A stretch of DNA of 64,000 nt from Casuarina equisetifolia (taxonomy: Eukaryota > Streptophyta > Magnoliopsida > Fagales > Casuarinaceae), in the NCBI GenBank assembly GCA_028551475.1, contig CM052359.1, positions 5,209,583-5,273,582 of the forward strand, read 5' to 3'. A program made the position numbers and the translations under genes. Of the stretch, positions 49,608 to 62,659 are shown piece by piece. Position 1 is the stretch's first letter, and each line of letters opens with the position of its first letter. Below the pieces are notes generated by a model. That model saw only the letters and a list, made by a program, of their open reading frames with translations, did no database searches and was not told the origin of the DNA.

Positions 49608-49799
49608 ATGAAGGGAGAAATGAATGATTCACAAACGCCCAAACGCCAATCTTCTGTTCTTTCTCTCTTTCTACATTTATTATTTCCTCACTCTCACACC
49701 ACGCTCTCCCTTTGATTCGCTGATAAACGCTTTACCTTCTTCCCTTGTTTTTCTCCCCATCCGTTTCCCAGCCATGCTTGTACTAGTATGAATAATTGA
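49608..49799 (+). promoter_or_regulatory. Upstream ORFs in the DUF1685 leader
   Basis: Downstream of the TATA box are three upstream ORFs: 49608-49715 (35 residues, starting MKGEMNDSQ), 49774-49791 (MLVLV) and 49788-49799 (MNN). The last two overlap. All end before the main ATG at 49839. They would be expected to lower translation unless skipped or spliced out. Confidence 0.5.
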
Positions 49800-49838
49800 T
49801 CGGTGTCTAGTTGATATCTGAGGAAGTGGTTGTAGGAT

Positions 49839-51239
49839 ATGGCTTCAGATGAGTCCATGACTGTCCACTCGTCTATGCAAGAAGATGATTATGAAGATGA
49901 TAGCTGTGATGGGTGTGATCACGATCAGCATCCCCATCCGCTCAACTTGTCCAGGCTTTCTGTGTGTACGAGCAGTTCCGTGTATGGGAATGATGAAGAC
50001 GATGAAGACGGGAAGTATTTCCGAGCTGCCCATGGAGATGATGAGGGCATGAGGATGTTCATGTCACGATTGTCCATTGAAAGCTTTGACGCAGACGAGG
50101 AGTTCTCCGATGGAAAAGAAGGCAAAGAACGAACGGTGCTGTCGTCTGACTCAGATGACGAACCGGCTTGTTATTCGCTGCCAGCAACACCCCCACGACT
50201 GAGGAGCGGAAGTGAACTGCTGAATCTGAGTCATCACCAGCAGCTGCTTGGGTTCAAAGAGTACGCCAGTGAAAATGAAGCTCAGAAGGGTGCTTTGCTT
50301 AGAAATAAGACCAGGAGCAGTGCAAGGAGAAGGAGGAGAACGATAAGGGAGAAATGGCTTTTTGAAAAGTCTATTTGGGACGATTACGACAGCAACAAGA
50401 GCAAGAATAACATGATGAGCGCGGGGACGGAGGTAGTGAGTGGTAATTCCAATTGTCACAGCGTCAGTGGGGAAAGCGACCAGGGAGGTGGGAGTACGGG
50501 TGGTGCAGGATTGATGGTAATAACGAGGCCAAAGGGAGGCAGACGGTCATTGTGCATGGACTTGGACGAAGTGAAGGCTTGCAAAGATCTTGGCTTTGAG
50601 TTGGAACACGAACGCATGTTGGAGATGCCCTCTGGGCTCTCTGTTTCTGGTTCCACACTCGACACCAGCAGTGGTGGCACTTCCCCAATTGCCAACTGGC
50701 GCATCTCGAGCCCAGGTTAGTACTCTTCTCTTCCTTTCTTCCTGAGCAGTCATTGCCGCTGTCTCCTCTACAAACCACAGGTGTACGCAGACAGACGTAT
50801 ACTAGTAGAATCAAGGATAGTCTAAAGTGTGAACTGTTCTTTAACAGAAAGACGGGAAAGGAATGGAATCTTTGTAAAAGCCATGGAAAAATTGAGTTAA
50901 AATCATGGACTTATATCCTGCAGACGTGCAATCCATATTCCCGTCTAACATATTTAATTTGCATATTTAACTGGTCAAGAGTCATGTATAAATTTAGGGG
51001 CGTGACCATATCAACTGTACGTAGTGATACTGTGATTGGTGTAGCATGTTCACTGAGGTGGGCATTGGGGGCATTTAATGTTGATTAATTTGAGTGAAAA
51101 GAAAGAACATTGCACATCAAATCTCTAATCAAGTGTTGAACTTGTAACTTTAGGTGATGATCCTCGAGATGTGAAGGCCCGCCTCAAGGTCTGGGCACAG
51201 GCAGTCGCCCTAGTATCTGCATCTCGACAGGGAAGCTGA
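49839..51239 (+). CDS. DUF1685 family protein
   Basis: Plant-specific protein of unknown biochemical function. Two exons, 49839-50715 and 51154-51239, join in frame to 320 residues. The N-terminal third is acidic (EDDYEDDSCDGCDHD; GNDEDDEDG). A basic patch ARRRRRTIREKW follows at about 168-179. The family core is RSLCMDLDEVKACKDLGFEL around 236-255 and the C-terminal block DDPRDVKARLKVWAQAVAL on the short last exon, both highly conserved in DUF1685 proteins. No membrane segment or signal peptide is visible, and the charge pattern suggests a nuclear or cytosolic protein. Neighbours give no clue; the next gene is convergent. Confidence 0.9.
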
Positions 51240-52663
51240 CAACTTTTCTACCCCCATTGGTTTGCCTGTCTTTCGTATTCCAATTTTACTTCTTTCAGCT
51301 TTATTTTGTGGGAAATGAAGGAAGCTGCTTCTTGGTTGTCATCTGCTTTTGAAGCTTTTCTTCGATTTTTCATTTTTCCTGGAGTGTTGGGGGTTTTGAC
51401 TCTCTCTCCTTTTTGGTCGTGCATCCTTTTTCATATGTAAATCTCGTTGTATATAGCAGGATCGAGGGCGGTACCGTGATGATAGACTTGGACTTAAAAT
51501 ACGAATGAGTAATGCTAAATTTCGAGTTTGGTCTGCCCTTTTATTCACTCTGTTCGGTTGTTGCCATGTTGATTGGTTTGAGTGATTACTCCACTGGAAA
51601 TGGGAGTATGTGTAATAATACCTTGTGTTCAAGGAAAGTGCATTAAAATGAGGCTTTGTATCTACGAATGCTTCTATTTTCGTTCCTTTTCTCTGCAGAG
51701 GCACATGAAATCAGTAAGGCAGTGATCCTGCTGGTAATGAGTAAAACTGATCAGTTTTACACGAAGCTTTCTCCAAAAGTGACTTGCTTAACCCCAAATG
51801 CTACCGTTGGGTTTCCCACATCAGAGTCAAAGAGAAATACGAACCTGAATTGAAGATTTTGCAATGGTTTCAGGCAATACGAATCCTAATCTCCGTATGG
51901 AAATTGAACCACAGATACGATAAAGTCCTAACTGGACAAATTTAGAAGCCCATGGCGACTTAGGAACATGCTGTGAGCATCAAGTATAAACTTAGCAGAC
52001 ATGGGTGGGTAAAAATCAACCTTGAGGATTGGGAACACATCATGGTCGCCAAATCATCATCACTGCAGATGAATGTACCAATCTCGGCTTCACAGAACAA
52101 AATGGAGAGAACAAAGAAGTTTCCTCCGGAGGGTATGAATGAAAGGATTGGCCCAAAAACATGAATTCCTTAAACTCAAATGTTTTCTTCCTAAGGTGTT
52201 ATCCACACACTTCCCTAACATAAATGTGTCGGCATTCCTCATAGTTTAGAAACTTCCGAATACTAAATTTGGTTACCGAAGTTATCCACACACTTATCAA
52301 GTAATGTGCCTAGTGCCTATTGGGACTAGGTGGGAGGTTGAGCATGCATGGTAGGAGACTGAAAAGGACGGCAATAGCGCATCATTTCTGCAAATTTGAG
52401 CAACCGTGAAAAGTAAAAGATTTGAAGTTCCATAAAGTATCTCAAATGGGAAAATTAGCTTTTGTCACAGGTTGGCATAAGTACTGAAGTTTGCAAGTGC
52501 TTGTGTGCAGCATTCTTCTGGAAATGAGCCAGAGGAACTTTTCAAGAGACAACAGAATTTCATGCATAAATGCATGACCAAAAGCCATGGGCAGGAAAGC
52601 GCTCGCTTTAACCCTCATCAAGCACTATTGTGTTCCTTTAATCAGATGTTACAATTTTCAGAT
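51240..52663. other. Tail-to-tail spacer between DUF1685 and pectin acetylesterase
   Basis: 3' flanks of two convergent genes. Only short frames occur, none recognisable. TTATCCACACACTT recurs at about 52199 and 52281 as a short local repeat. Confidence 0.5.
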
Positions 52664-55600
52664 TCAGTTGAAAACAAAATAGTGGCAGGTGCTGTCACAG
52701 GGGTATGCGCAATCAATAGCTTTAGCAACTGTTCGATCAAAATACCAGTCTCCAACAGACTCCCCCATCCCCTGCATAAAAAATAGTGTAACCAAATCAA
52801 GGACAGCATTCATAGATAGTCCTTTTCTTTTTAATGTGTTACTGAAAAGACAGCTGTAGAAATCTAGATAGATAATACCTTGTTTTCAATTAGGAAAGAA
52901 TCACCAGCAAACCAGGTATCCCGTCTCTCAGACTGGCAATGAGCAAAGCAGGAATTTATGAACAACCCATTTTGGTTGGACCTTGAGAAATCTCTGATGG
53001 CAGCGAGCATTTGATCTCTAAAGTCTGATTCAAAGAAGGGAGAGAAAAAGGGAAGACAAAAAAAATATTGCTTAACATGCCTACATAATGCATTCTCCAT
53101 ATAAGATCCAAAATGAAGAAAGATGTGATAAGAGATAACCTTGGAGAAACTGGATCTGTGATGAAGTACAATTGAAATGGTTCAATTTACACTCATCCCA
53201 GTTGCCATTAGGATCAGCTGATCGTGGAGCTAAGCTACCTTGGAGCTGATGGAAGCAAATATTTAGGATCTAATTTCAGTAATTGTAGTTTTTATAGTTA
53301 TTGAACATCATTTTCTAAGTCAGAATTTGATGATCTCACAAATTCAAAAGGACCCAATTATGATTGGTCTGGCTTCCCTTAGAGGCATTAGTTTAACCAA
53401 ATAGGAAATCCACTAATTCCACCACAGAATAAGGGCATGCTGTTTGTTAACAAGTATCCATTTGAAAAAGAGCCAACGCAGGAGAAGGCTTGAAAACAAG
53501 TTTCCGAAGACAATCTAGAATTTGCAACTGACAAGCAGTCAACGAAGCATAGAGGACTAGTTAACAATTCTTTCCAGACTGGATGGGAGATAAAAAATGT
53601 TACCTGCCATGCATCATAAGCTGCATTTAGAAGAAACAATGGTGTCTTGATATTTGCTATCAAATTCTGAGGGAAGAAGCACTGAAAGAGGGAGAGTTTT
53701 CAATACGTGAAATTCTTAAACACCTTCTCTGGCTAAAATGAAGTCGTAAAATTTCATGATGATCAAGAAAAGGAAGAAAATTACTGAAGTTGGATCTAGG
53801 TGACTGAGACAGGCAGGTTGCAGATTCTTGTGCACTTCCTGCAAGTACACATAGATATCCATAATTAAAAGTTTAAAGATACCAAGCAAGCAAAAACAGC
53901 TCATAACTCAGAATGAATTGTGAAAATGATCTGTCACAGTTAAACAAAATAACTTCAGCAACTATGCACGTTACCTGCAACTTAACCACGCCTTCAAACA
54001 TATTCCTTAGAGTGCGCCCCCCAGATACATCAACTCTATATGGTCAAATGAAATCATCAACAAAACTTGCCTATTCAAACTTTCATGCAAATAGAAGTAT
54101 CAGAATATTTTAGGTATCATTGCTGATTACGCATCAAGGAATAATCCAGCATCACTGAGACATTTCACTTTGGTAGTTTTTGGAAATAAATTGCGAAAAT
54201 CATCACAATGTAGTATAGATGCCAGACCCCCAGCAGAACATCCAGAAAGAAGAGCCTGTAACAGATTTCAACATCACATAAGTAGAAATACAAAAGCTTA
54301 ATTAGAATATAACAGTCAAACGATAAGCAAAAAACCTGATCTGCATTCTGCATTCCCTTGGACATTAACTCCTGCATCGCAGCTAACCAAATCTGTTGTC
54401 CTCGAAAATTGAGTTCTGCAGCCTTAAAGGAGAACCAATTGATAAAAATGTTATCAATTATAAGAAAAATCCTTTTATCCCTTGGTTAAAGAGGATGAGA
54501 ATATCTAGCCAGATACCAAGGAACCGCAGTGGATCTAGCAAGAAGGATGGATTATTGGCATTCGTGTTGAAAAAAGTCTACTAATTGTATAATGTCTAAA
54601 ATCAATAATTTGTGCATTAAACTTGGAAGCAGCATAGCTAGAAGCACTGTAATCAATACAAATCAAGACATTCTGTAATATTTAACATTTGACATACACC
54701 ATTTGGCTTTTGGGGCTTATACCTATGTAGATCTTTGCACCTCACCTCTTTAATTAAGTGATCAAATGAAACAGAAAGTCTGCCAGATCCAGGTTGTTCA
54801 TGGAAAAATTCATGCAATAAGTGCCTAACGTTTCGGGAAAAAGGGTGAAGTCAGAGTATGCTCCCACTGACCTCATTCTCACCATCCCCGCTGAAAGAAG
54901 CTCCATCACAATAACGTAGCTTGACTCTATTCCAGTTGAAAAAATCTGCAAGCATAAGAGCCACTCCACCGTATGAGCTCCGCCAAACGAACAGAAGCAA
55001 AAACCAAAAGGAAAAAGGAAGTATTTTCAGGATGATAGAGCAAGTCCCAAGGCTTGGAAAACAAACCAGGATTTTCTTCGATCTTGTTGCTCAATATTCC
55101 CCCAAATGGCATCTGTTTTTCCATATACTTTGATGAACCAAGGCGAGTGGTTTTGCGGTCAATACAGCTTGTTAATGTATTACACCATGCCCCACCCTAC
55201 ATTAAGCATAATGAAGTAAATCTACAAGCATTAGCCAAACCAAAAAAAAAAAAAAGTCTTAAAGGAATAGGAGAACTAACTAATTTTTAGAGTTTACCCA
55301 CAAGTCATTTGGATTTAGTGACCAGTTCATAGCACACACAGAGCCAATTACAAGCAAATGAAGTCACAAAAATTTTAGGACACAAGCATGAAGTGATTGT
55401 TGAAATATCCCCGCTCAGAATCACAGAAATCCAACAATTGAATCGGTATCACACACCTCTAAGTGAATCAGCCAACTTTTTACACCAGATCCGTGACCAC
55501 GGTGTAGGTGGTAACCGGGCAATGTCCCATCCAAGCAGACTGTCACAAACGGAAAACTCAATTCCCATATGTTAGACATTTGTATGCTCAATGCATAAGA

Positions 55601-56445
55601 TATCTGCTATACGAAACTAAATACAGATTGAATCATGTATTTCTTTCTTAGCATACGAACAACTAAGACAAAAGAAGGAAGATCCCCATTTGGCTTTACT
55701 ACGTCAGGTTTGATAAAGCATGTTTAACAGAACCACAAGTAGAGTGAATAAGAAACAAGGATAATTTTCTGTCCCCAAAATGAAAAAAGAAAAAGAAGCC
55801 AAAACAAAAACGATAATAATTGTAACTTTTCAGCATTAGGCAAAAATGGGACTGAGGCCGTCTACCCGTAGTTGGACTCAAACCAAAGATGTGAGCCAAG
55901 CTCAGCGCTTGCTACAACTGAAATTAATAAACTAGATAGTGTTGTGATGGCTCGCATGGAGGGGAAGTTGCTGTCCATGTTCACAACTCAAACATATGAG
56001 GAAAGTGAAAAAGAAAAAAGAAAAACGAAAAATACTGATAGCGATATGTTGTAAAACATGGGAATGAGCAATGGGAAAAGGTGAAGCCAATATATTGAGT
56101 GGCAGTGGCTTCTCAGGGAAGCCAATATACAGCACAAACTTTACAGGTACTAAGTGATGCAAAAAGGCAGAGAGAGAGAGAGAGAGAGAGGGGTGGGGAG
56201 AGGGAGAGAGAGATACCAGCTCCTTGAGAAGCAGCTCTTTGAATAAGAGTGAGGGGGACCATGAGTGGCTGTGACAAGGAAGGTGATGCGGCGGCATCAT
56301 TCCCTGTTAAAGAAGGCAGACCCTTCTGTTTCTCTATCTTCAGGCCTTGGACCCTGAACTCAGAAGAACCATTGTTCTTGGATCCACTCAAGACAAGTCC
56401 AACAACACAATAAACATACCCCAGCACAGTCAAAGTCGCCTTCAT
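52664..56445 (-). CDS. Pectin acetylesterase (carbohydrate esterase family 13)
   Basis: Secreted cell-wall enzyme that removes acetyl groups from homogalacturonan or rhamnogalacturonan. Twelve exons on the minus strand: 56445-56217, 55539-55457, 55196-55067, 54945-54872, 54422-54336, 54255-54131, 54035-53975, 53838-53785, 53681-53604, 53245-53140, 53024-52879 and 52771-52664, joining in frame to 426 residues. The start [21 protein letters not shown] is a signal peptide or anchor. Family landmarks are [39 protein letters not shown] (Ser208), NAAYDAWQ (Asp304), FAHCQ (His371) and the ending [19 protein letters not shown]. Ser208, Asp304 and His371 are the expected catalytic triad. All introns are GT-AG. 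No defect is seen, so it should be active; pectin versus another acetylated substrate cannot be settled. Confidence 0.95.
55855..55925 (-). repeat. tRNA-derived SINE-like element in intron 1 of the esterase
   Basis: The minus strand reads TCAGTTGTAGCAAGCGCTGA, very like a tRNA D-arm/A box, then GGTTTGAGTCC at 55884-55874 as a B box. It lies in the intron between exons 1 and 2, in the sense orientation of the gene. Confidence 0.45.
56169..56210. repeat. GA-rich tract next to the exon 1 donor of the esterase
   Basis: Interrupted GA repeats just inside intron 1 read as CT on the coding strand, beginning a few bases after the GT donor. Confidence 0.85.
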
Positions 56446-57490
56446 TCTTCTGCTTCTGTTTCCGCCCCTTTCTTCCGCTACTCAACTATGGTCAACTCAC
56501 TCTGCTCATCCTCCTTACTCCGACAAAGAGATGCTTGATGTGCCGAGTTTAAAGGCGCAAATAAGGAGGAGAAATGAGAGTTGCAGGAGGGAAAAACAAC
56601 TGGAGCCCCTTAATATTCTTATTTAATTTTGTTCTTGAAGTTGTCACTCCGGGCATGACAAGCTTAGCGCTGACAGCAATAATTATGTGACATATCCAAT
56701 TGTACTTCCCGATCAAAGTTTTAGTTATCAGCTCAAAAACAATTGGGCAGAAAGTCCTTGTCTCCTTTTCTTTCTCTCTCTGTCAATGGAGTCCGTGTCT
56801 TACTATAAGCCACGTCACATTGCCCTTGTTCAGAACTATGCAGCTGAACAAGGGATATTTTATTGCAGGATTGACCGATGAAACACACAATATAGGATAA
56901 CATACAGACTTACAGGGTAAGAGACAGGCTTATGTATGGGAAAACGTTGCTTTTAGACTTATTGTATATAGATGGACGTAGAAAACCCAAATCCAGTTTA
57001 GCCTGCCGTCTTCCTCCCTGCAGAGAAGGACCTCACAGTGAAACACGTTCATGTACAACAGTGAAGGCAAGTCATGAAAAACTTGTTGGGGCCGAAAATT
57101 ACACTTCCCGGAGCTGAGATATGAAAGTTGGTGTCACAACCAAAGGATTTTGGGTGGAATCTTAATATCAAAACAAGCATCGATTTATTGAAATCAATAG
57201 AATTATATTGGAATAGTTAAAATAAGAGTTTCTACAATATATTATACAAATTCTTATAAAAATGATAACAAACAAAAACAATTATGGAGAATAATATGAA
57301 GAATAATAGAGAAAAATAACATGTATTTCTTAGATGATTTTTATAGACAATTTGACAATCTTTTTATAGTGGTTGGAAATCAAACTTAAAACATCTTATA
57401 TTGATGATGAATTAATACCAAATTAATTCCAAAAATTGTTGTCATGAAGAACCTTAAAACCTTTTGTATTTTGAGTGAAAAATTTCATTA
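56446..57490. other. Promoter of the pectin acetylesterase and flank
   Basis: Upstream region of the minus-strand esterase. An AT-rich TATA-like stretch lies near 56610-56635. Beyond 57.1 kb the sequence becomes very AT-rich and repeat-like. No gene is supported. Confidence 0.45.
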
Positions 57491-57499
57491 TTAGTGTTG

Positions 57500-59280
57500 G
57501 ATCCTATTGTAACCTAAAAAGGGGTGAATTAGGTTTATAAAAAATTCTTTGTGTTTTTTTTTTCGTTTTCCTTATGTCAAACAATTAAGTAGCAAACAAA
57601 ATTATCACATAAGATAAAGATACAAATTTTTAGAAAGTGGTTTGGTCTAAGCCACCTTGGCACCTACTCTACCCCACTCTAGTAACAATTTGTTAGAATT
57701 ACTCTCCAATCAATTAACAAATTAATTAAAAGAGAGAACCATTCCCTAAATTCCAATCACAAATTCTTTTCCTAAGAATTTCAATAAAGAGTAGCAATTA
57801 AGTACAAATTTCAAATTCAACTTCTGTAATATATGAATTAAAGTTCAAAAGTTTCAAACAAATGCTAGAGACTTAATACAACATGATATGGACAAAAGCC
57901 CTAAATTCATATGAACCCTAATACTATTCACTCGAATGAAATCAACTCAAATATAATATGAAATAAGGAGCAATATGATTTCTTACAAGTGTATAAAAGC
58001 ATTAATAAGCTCAATGTAAAATCACTGAAATGTGAAACCAATTTCATAAGCTTGAAGAAGCTTGAGTGAAGAGTATGAGTTTCTATAAGTAACTTGCTTT
58101 CTCTATGATTTTGGCCAACCAAGTAATGGAGAAGATATTGCACTTAAATAGCATCAAGTGGACTAATCTCTTATTTCCAAAGACTCATTTTGACACTTTT
58201 GAGAACCATCACATCTTCTTCCCATTGGAGCTGCTTCTTTCCCTCTTCTCTATTCATTTTGAACTGTTAGGAGACCTAAGAGAAGAAACTGGTCATTCTA
58301 TCACAAACTCATTCAAAATTGAGCTCCAAAACACCATCGTTTGGTCCAGATTTTAAGTTACAAAATTGAAGCTTCGCAGACCAAAGAAATGGGTTACCAA
58401 GTTATATATGAGTTTCCTTCAAATCTTCCTTAATTCTTTTCAATCCTAAAATGAATTTTTGTGGGTGCTTCATAGATTGATAAAAAACCTTCTTGCTTAC
58501 AAAAGCCCTATGAAATCTTCTTTAGAAATTCTCTAATATGCCTCAAATTTCTCTTTTAACCAGTTAGGTTATAAACTCGAAGAACTCCTTAATTTCTTCA
58601 AATTTATCCTTTGTGAGTAATAAATCTTTGATTTTAATTCACAGAATTGTTTCTCTCTTCATTAGCTTTCCAATGATACATTTTCTAGCTTAAACGGAGA
58701 AGTTTCCAATGACAAATTTGAGTAGCGAGTCACAACATCTAGGCGTCGAACGTAGGTTAGATGTTGTCTATTTAACCAAGTTGTGGGTCACGTGGGTGCA
58801 TAATTGAGTTGCGAGTCTTGCCTTCTGTCGGGTCATGCATGCTGGTAGGCCTAATGGGTCACAAACATGAGAACGGGTCATGCTTCTAGATCATGGGTTG
58901 CAGGCTCACATGTTTGGATCATTTTTGGGTCATGGGATGCGGGCTCGCACTTCTAGATTATTTTTGGGTTGCACAGACTGAGCTTTGCTAATTTGGGCTT
59001 CTATTGATTGGGCTTTTATGGATATGCATTTAAATAGTTTGTTTTTCTACAGAATATTTTCAGCATTATTTTTCTTATAAAAACCTATTAAATAAATAAT
59101 CAAATAATGATTATAATATTCTCATATTATAATTCTATTTTTCTCATCATCAAAATGTTAATATATTCTAATATCATTAAAATATATTCCAACAATTAGG
59201 ATTAATGATTTTTTTTCTTCTTTCATAATAATAAAATGATCATTTTTTTAGTTAAATGCCTTTTATTTCACCCTTGGACA
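57500..59280. mobile_element. Probable non-coding retrotransposon remnant
   Basis: From 57500 the text ACCTAAAAAGGGGTGAATTAGG resembles a motif that recurs in plant repeat DNA. A long AT-rich non-coding block follows, and then short internal repeats of GGGTCATGGGTTGCGGGCTC type at 58730-58980. No coding domain is seen. Class and limits are uncertain. Confidence 0.3.
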
Positions 59281-59441
59281 TTTTGTAAAACTCTAAAAAA
59301 TTAGAGGAAAAGTCATGTTATTGTGCGAACATAAGGTAGAAGATAACGCACGTGAGATGCTCGTGCACGTCTTTAAATTGGTCTTTTCTTGCCTCGGTGG
59401 TGTTGCGTGTATGGTATACATGCCCACATTTTCTTCCACTT

Positions 59442-59549
59442 CTCTTTCTTTTTGTATGGTGACATGCTTTTCCAATTCTCTTTCTTTTTGTGTATTGACA
59501 TGCTTTTCCAATTCTCCTTCTTTTTGTATGGTGATATGACATTCTAATA
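59442..59549. repeat. 36-bp tandem repeat, three copies
   Basis: Units at 59442, 59478 and 59514 share CTYTTTCTTTTTGTATGGTG and ATGCTTTTCCAATT. The 36-bp period is 12 codons, so both strands show artefactual repetitive frames (EKHVNTQKERE-like on the minus strand). Confidence 0.88.
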
Positions 59550-60148
59550 GGAATATCAAACATACAGTGCTACTTGAAGGATAAAAAATACTAACACAAG
59601 CACTTTTGCATGTAAATACAAAGAATCAAGGTGGTTCATGCCAAACAAAAAAAATGACTATACGTCTAATGTTTGGAGGCAAACACAACTCCATACATAA
59701 TGTTCTTAATGATTTCCATGTTACTCCAATCGTCTTATTTATAATGCTCTTAAGGACCTAATAATTACTTTTAACCACTTATTAACCGCTTCCCTATTAA
59801 TTGCTTGTAATTACCCTTCAATATACCAACACTTGATAATTGCATTATTAGGGAAGAACAAATTTAGTTTTGTAGACAACTTTATTCTAGAACCCTAAAG
59901 AAATTTCCCTTTTTACCCATAATAGAAAAGATGCATTGTTTTATTTTTTTTCATGGATTCTTAGGGGGATTATCCCCAAATCTATACAATGATGTAGTTT
60001 GTTGTGTTAGTCACACTTGTGTCCATTTCATAAGCACTTGGCAAGGAATTAGAGGATCCTAAAAGTTTAAGTTCAATGGTAACAACGTTGTAATTTAGTA
60101 TTAAAGATGGCAACGAACAAACTTAGGTGAGACACTAAGCTTAATTGG

Positions 60149-61020
60149 AAACTTGATTCTAAGAATGATGTGATGTAGCAATTGTTTTTAGCACTTAACA
60201 CCAAAATTGATAATGTTGCAACCAAAGTAGAAATTTCAAAAGAGAAAGGGGAAAGTTCGTCAAGTCAAAGACTATAAAAGATAATCAAAGCTCTAAAGGT
60301 AAAAGAAATTTGTGGGGGCAAATTCAAACAAGGATAGTTTGGTTTGATTTCCCTAAATTACAAAAGTGACACAATTTTTTGATTTTATGTTATGTTGTCA
60401 CGTAACTACTCTGGTCACTAGATGATTCATGGGTTGATCACCCAAAAAATAATCCACATATCTTTTCCCTAATTGTCTTATGATGAATGGTTAGAGAGAA
60501 TTTTGGCTGGGTTTGAGGGAGCCAACCTCCAAGACAATATTTAGGTTTCAAAGCTTACTTCATTCATCATGAGTCCCACTTAAATACATCCAAAAGTGCT
60601 TACTTCCCATGCAAGGGATAAAGTGCATGTAATAAAAGAGCAGAGCATGCTTCCATTTCCAGCCTATCATTACTATTAACTACTTAGAGTTCCTACACCA
60701 ACTAGCCTTACTCTTTGCACGCCTAAGGGTGTGCCTGACACTTAACATTAACCTAAACAAGAAAATAACAACACCCATAACCATACCCCGAAACTTGATT
60801 CTATGAATGATGTGATGTAGCAATTGTTTTTAGCACTCAACACCAAAATTGATAATGTTGCAACTGAAGTAGAAATTTTGAAAAAGAAAAGGGAATGTTC
60901 ATCAAGTTATAGACTATAGAAGATAATTAAAGCTTTAAAGGTGGAAGAAATTTATAGGTGCAAATTCAAACAAGGATATTTTGGTTTGATTTCCTTAAAT
61001 TACATGAGTGATATAATTTT
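60149..61020 (+). repeat. 230-bp direct repeat in gypsy gag, 640 bp apart
   Basis: Copy 1 (about 60149-60376) and copy 2 (about 60788-61018) both begin AAACTTGATTCTAWGAATGA and stay collinear to the word TTTGATTTCC near their ends, with scattered substitutions. About 410 bp of unrelated sequence separates them. Confidence 0.9.
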
Positions 61021-61604
61021 TCACTTTTGATGGAACAATGGGGGAGGAACAAGTGTAAGTCATATCATGGCATCTTAACAATGAGGCACAAATTGCCAAC
61101 TAGTTAATGAAGAAAGAGAACAAAAATTGATTGATTTCAAGGAAGTCACTAGCTAATAAAGTAATGAAGTAATGAAGTAATTTGAACAAACTAGATTCAA
61201 TGATTACTTTCAGGGGCTAAACAAATTGAGGCAGATTAGGTGCATGCAAGAGTATCAATTTGAATTCAGTAGATGATTCTTGAGGCTTGAAAGATTAGTT
61301 ATGGGGGTAGTAAATAAGTTGTTATCAAAGTGGCTTGAAGGATTGAGTAACCTTATGCAATCATAAACAAAATTGACCTTTCAATGAAAAAGCTCACTTA
61401 GCTAGAAATTATGGAGAGCTGTGCAAAAGAGCCCTTTTTTTTTTATAGTTGTGTTAAAATAATATACACAAGCCACCATTGCCAAAAGCTATTCTTTTTA
61501 GAAGGGATGGAAATAAGGACAAACAAGGATATGGAGGTAACAGAAATAGAGCAATGCAAGGTATTAGAAGTGCTAGATTATGAAAGTGCAAGGAAATATA
61601 GGGA

Positions 61605-61690
61605 ATAAAATTATTAAAGTTGTTGTCCTTATTGATTTGAGTAGTACACATAATTTTGTAAATATAAATTTGCCCTTAAGATGAATTTTA
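61605..61690 (+). pseudogene. Gypsy aspartic protease remnant
   Basis: The frame reads VVVLIDLSSTHNFV, which corresponds to the gypsy protease active site LIDSGSTHNF. The catalytic Asp is kept but the following SG is changed to LS, so it is unlikely to be active. It is flanked by stops. Confidence 0.7.
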
Positions 61691-62119
61691 ATTTGGATGT
61701 TAAAGGAGGGTTTGAGGTGGAAGTTGCAAATGGTAATATAATATAAAGTAAAGGGTTATGTATCAATGTAGAAATGGTACTACAAGGCTATAGAATGAGG
61801 GATGCCTTTTTTAAATTGCGAATTCCAAACTTAGGAATGGTTTTAGGCATGCATTATTTGGAAACTCTTTATCTCTTTAGTTGAGATTTCTCTAAATTGT
61901 ATGTGTCATTTGAGTTAGAAGGGAAAAGAATTAAACTACAAGATGTAAAACTTCCTCAAAATAGGATGACTAATAGGGATGAATTTGCCAAGTTATTGCA
62001 AAGACCATAAGGTAATATTGCATGTTAAGTTAACGAGTGTCCTAATCTAGGGGTTGAAAACGAGCAAGGGTGGGTGAATGATCATAAAGGAATATTTCAA
62101 AAACTAGATGGGTTGCTTA

Positions 62120-62600
62120 CTCATAGGTCACATGATTATCAAATTGTACTTAAAGATAAATCTAAAGCTATCGTTAGTAAACCTTACCATTATCTCTAAC
62201 TTAAAAGAGAAAAAGAGAGAGATTTAAAAAAGCTATTGGACAAAGGAGTCATACGGAGCAATTTTAGTCCTTTCTCATCATTAGTTTTGTTGGTTATAAT
62301 AAAAAATAAATAAAAAAATAAAAACTTGACCCATGGAGGATGTGTGTTGATTTTTGTCTTTAATAAAAGGATGAGTTTCCTATTCTTAACATAGATGAGT
62401 TGTTACATAAGTTGCATGGGGCTAAGATCTTTACAAAGTTAGATTTAAAGTCAAGGTATCATTAAATTAGAATGCAGCTTAAGGACATTGAAAAAATAGT
62501 ATTTCAAACTCCTTAAGGTCATTACACATTTCTAGTTAAATAACATTTGGATTATGTAATGCACTTTCTATTTTTAGAGTTTGATGAACAATGTGTTTAA
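62120..62600 (+). pseudogene. Gypsy reverse transcriptase remnant, truncated
   Basis: Recognisable pieces in order are [56 protein letters not shown] and FGLCNALSIF. These match RT motifs up to the FGLxNAP block. In-frame stops and at least one frameshift interrupt it. LMNNVFKDF follows directly and the YxDD block is not present. Confidence 0.82.
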
Positions 62601-62659
62601 GGATTTTAAAGCTAGTTGGTAGCATAATGAAAAAATCCTATTTAAGAAAAACATGATCT

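Noticed and set aside
59293..59563. Minus-strand frames with repeated EKH-QKERE segments, like a coiled-coil protein
   Set aside because: The periodicity comes from a 36-bp AT-rich tandem repeat; no flanking coding sequence supports a gene.
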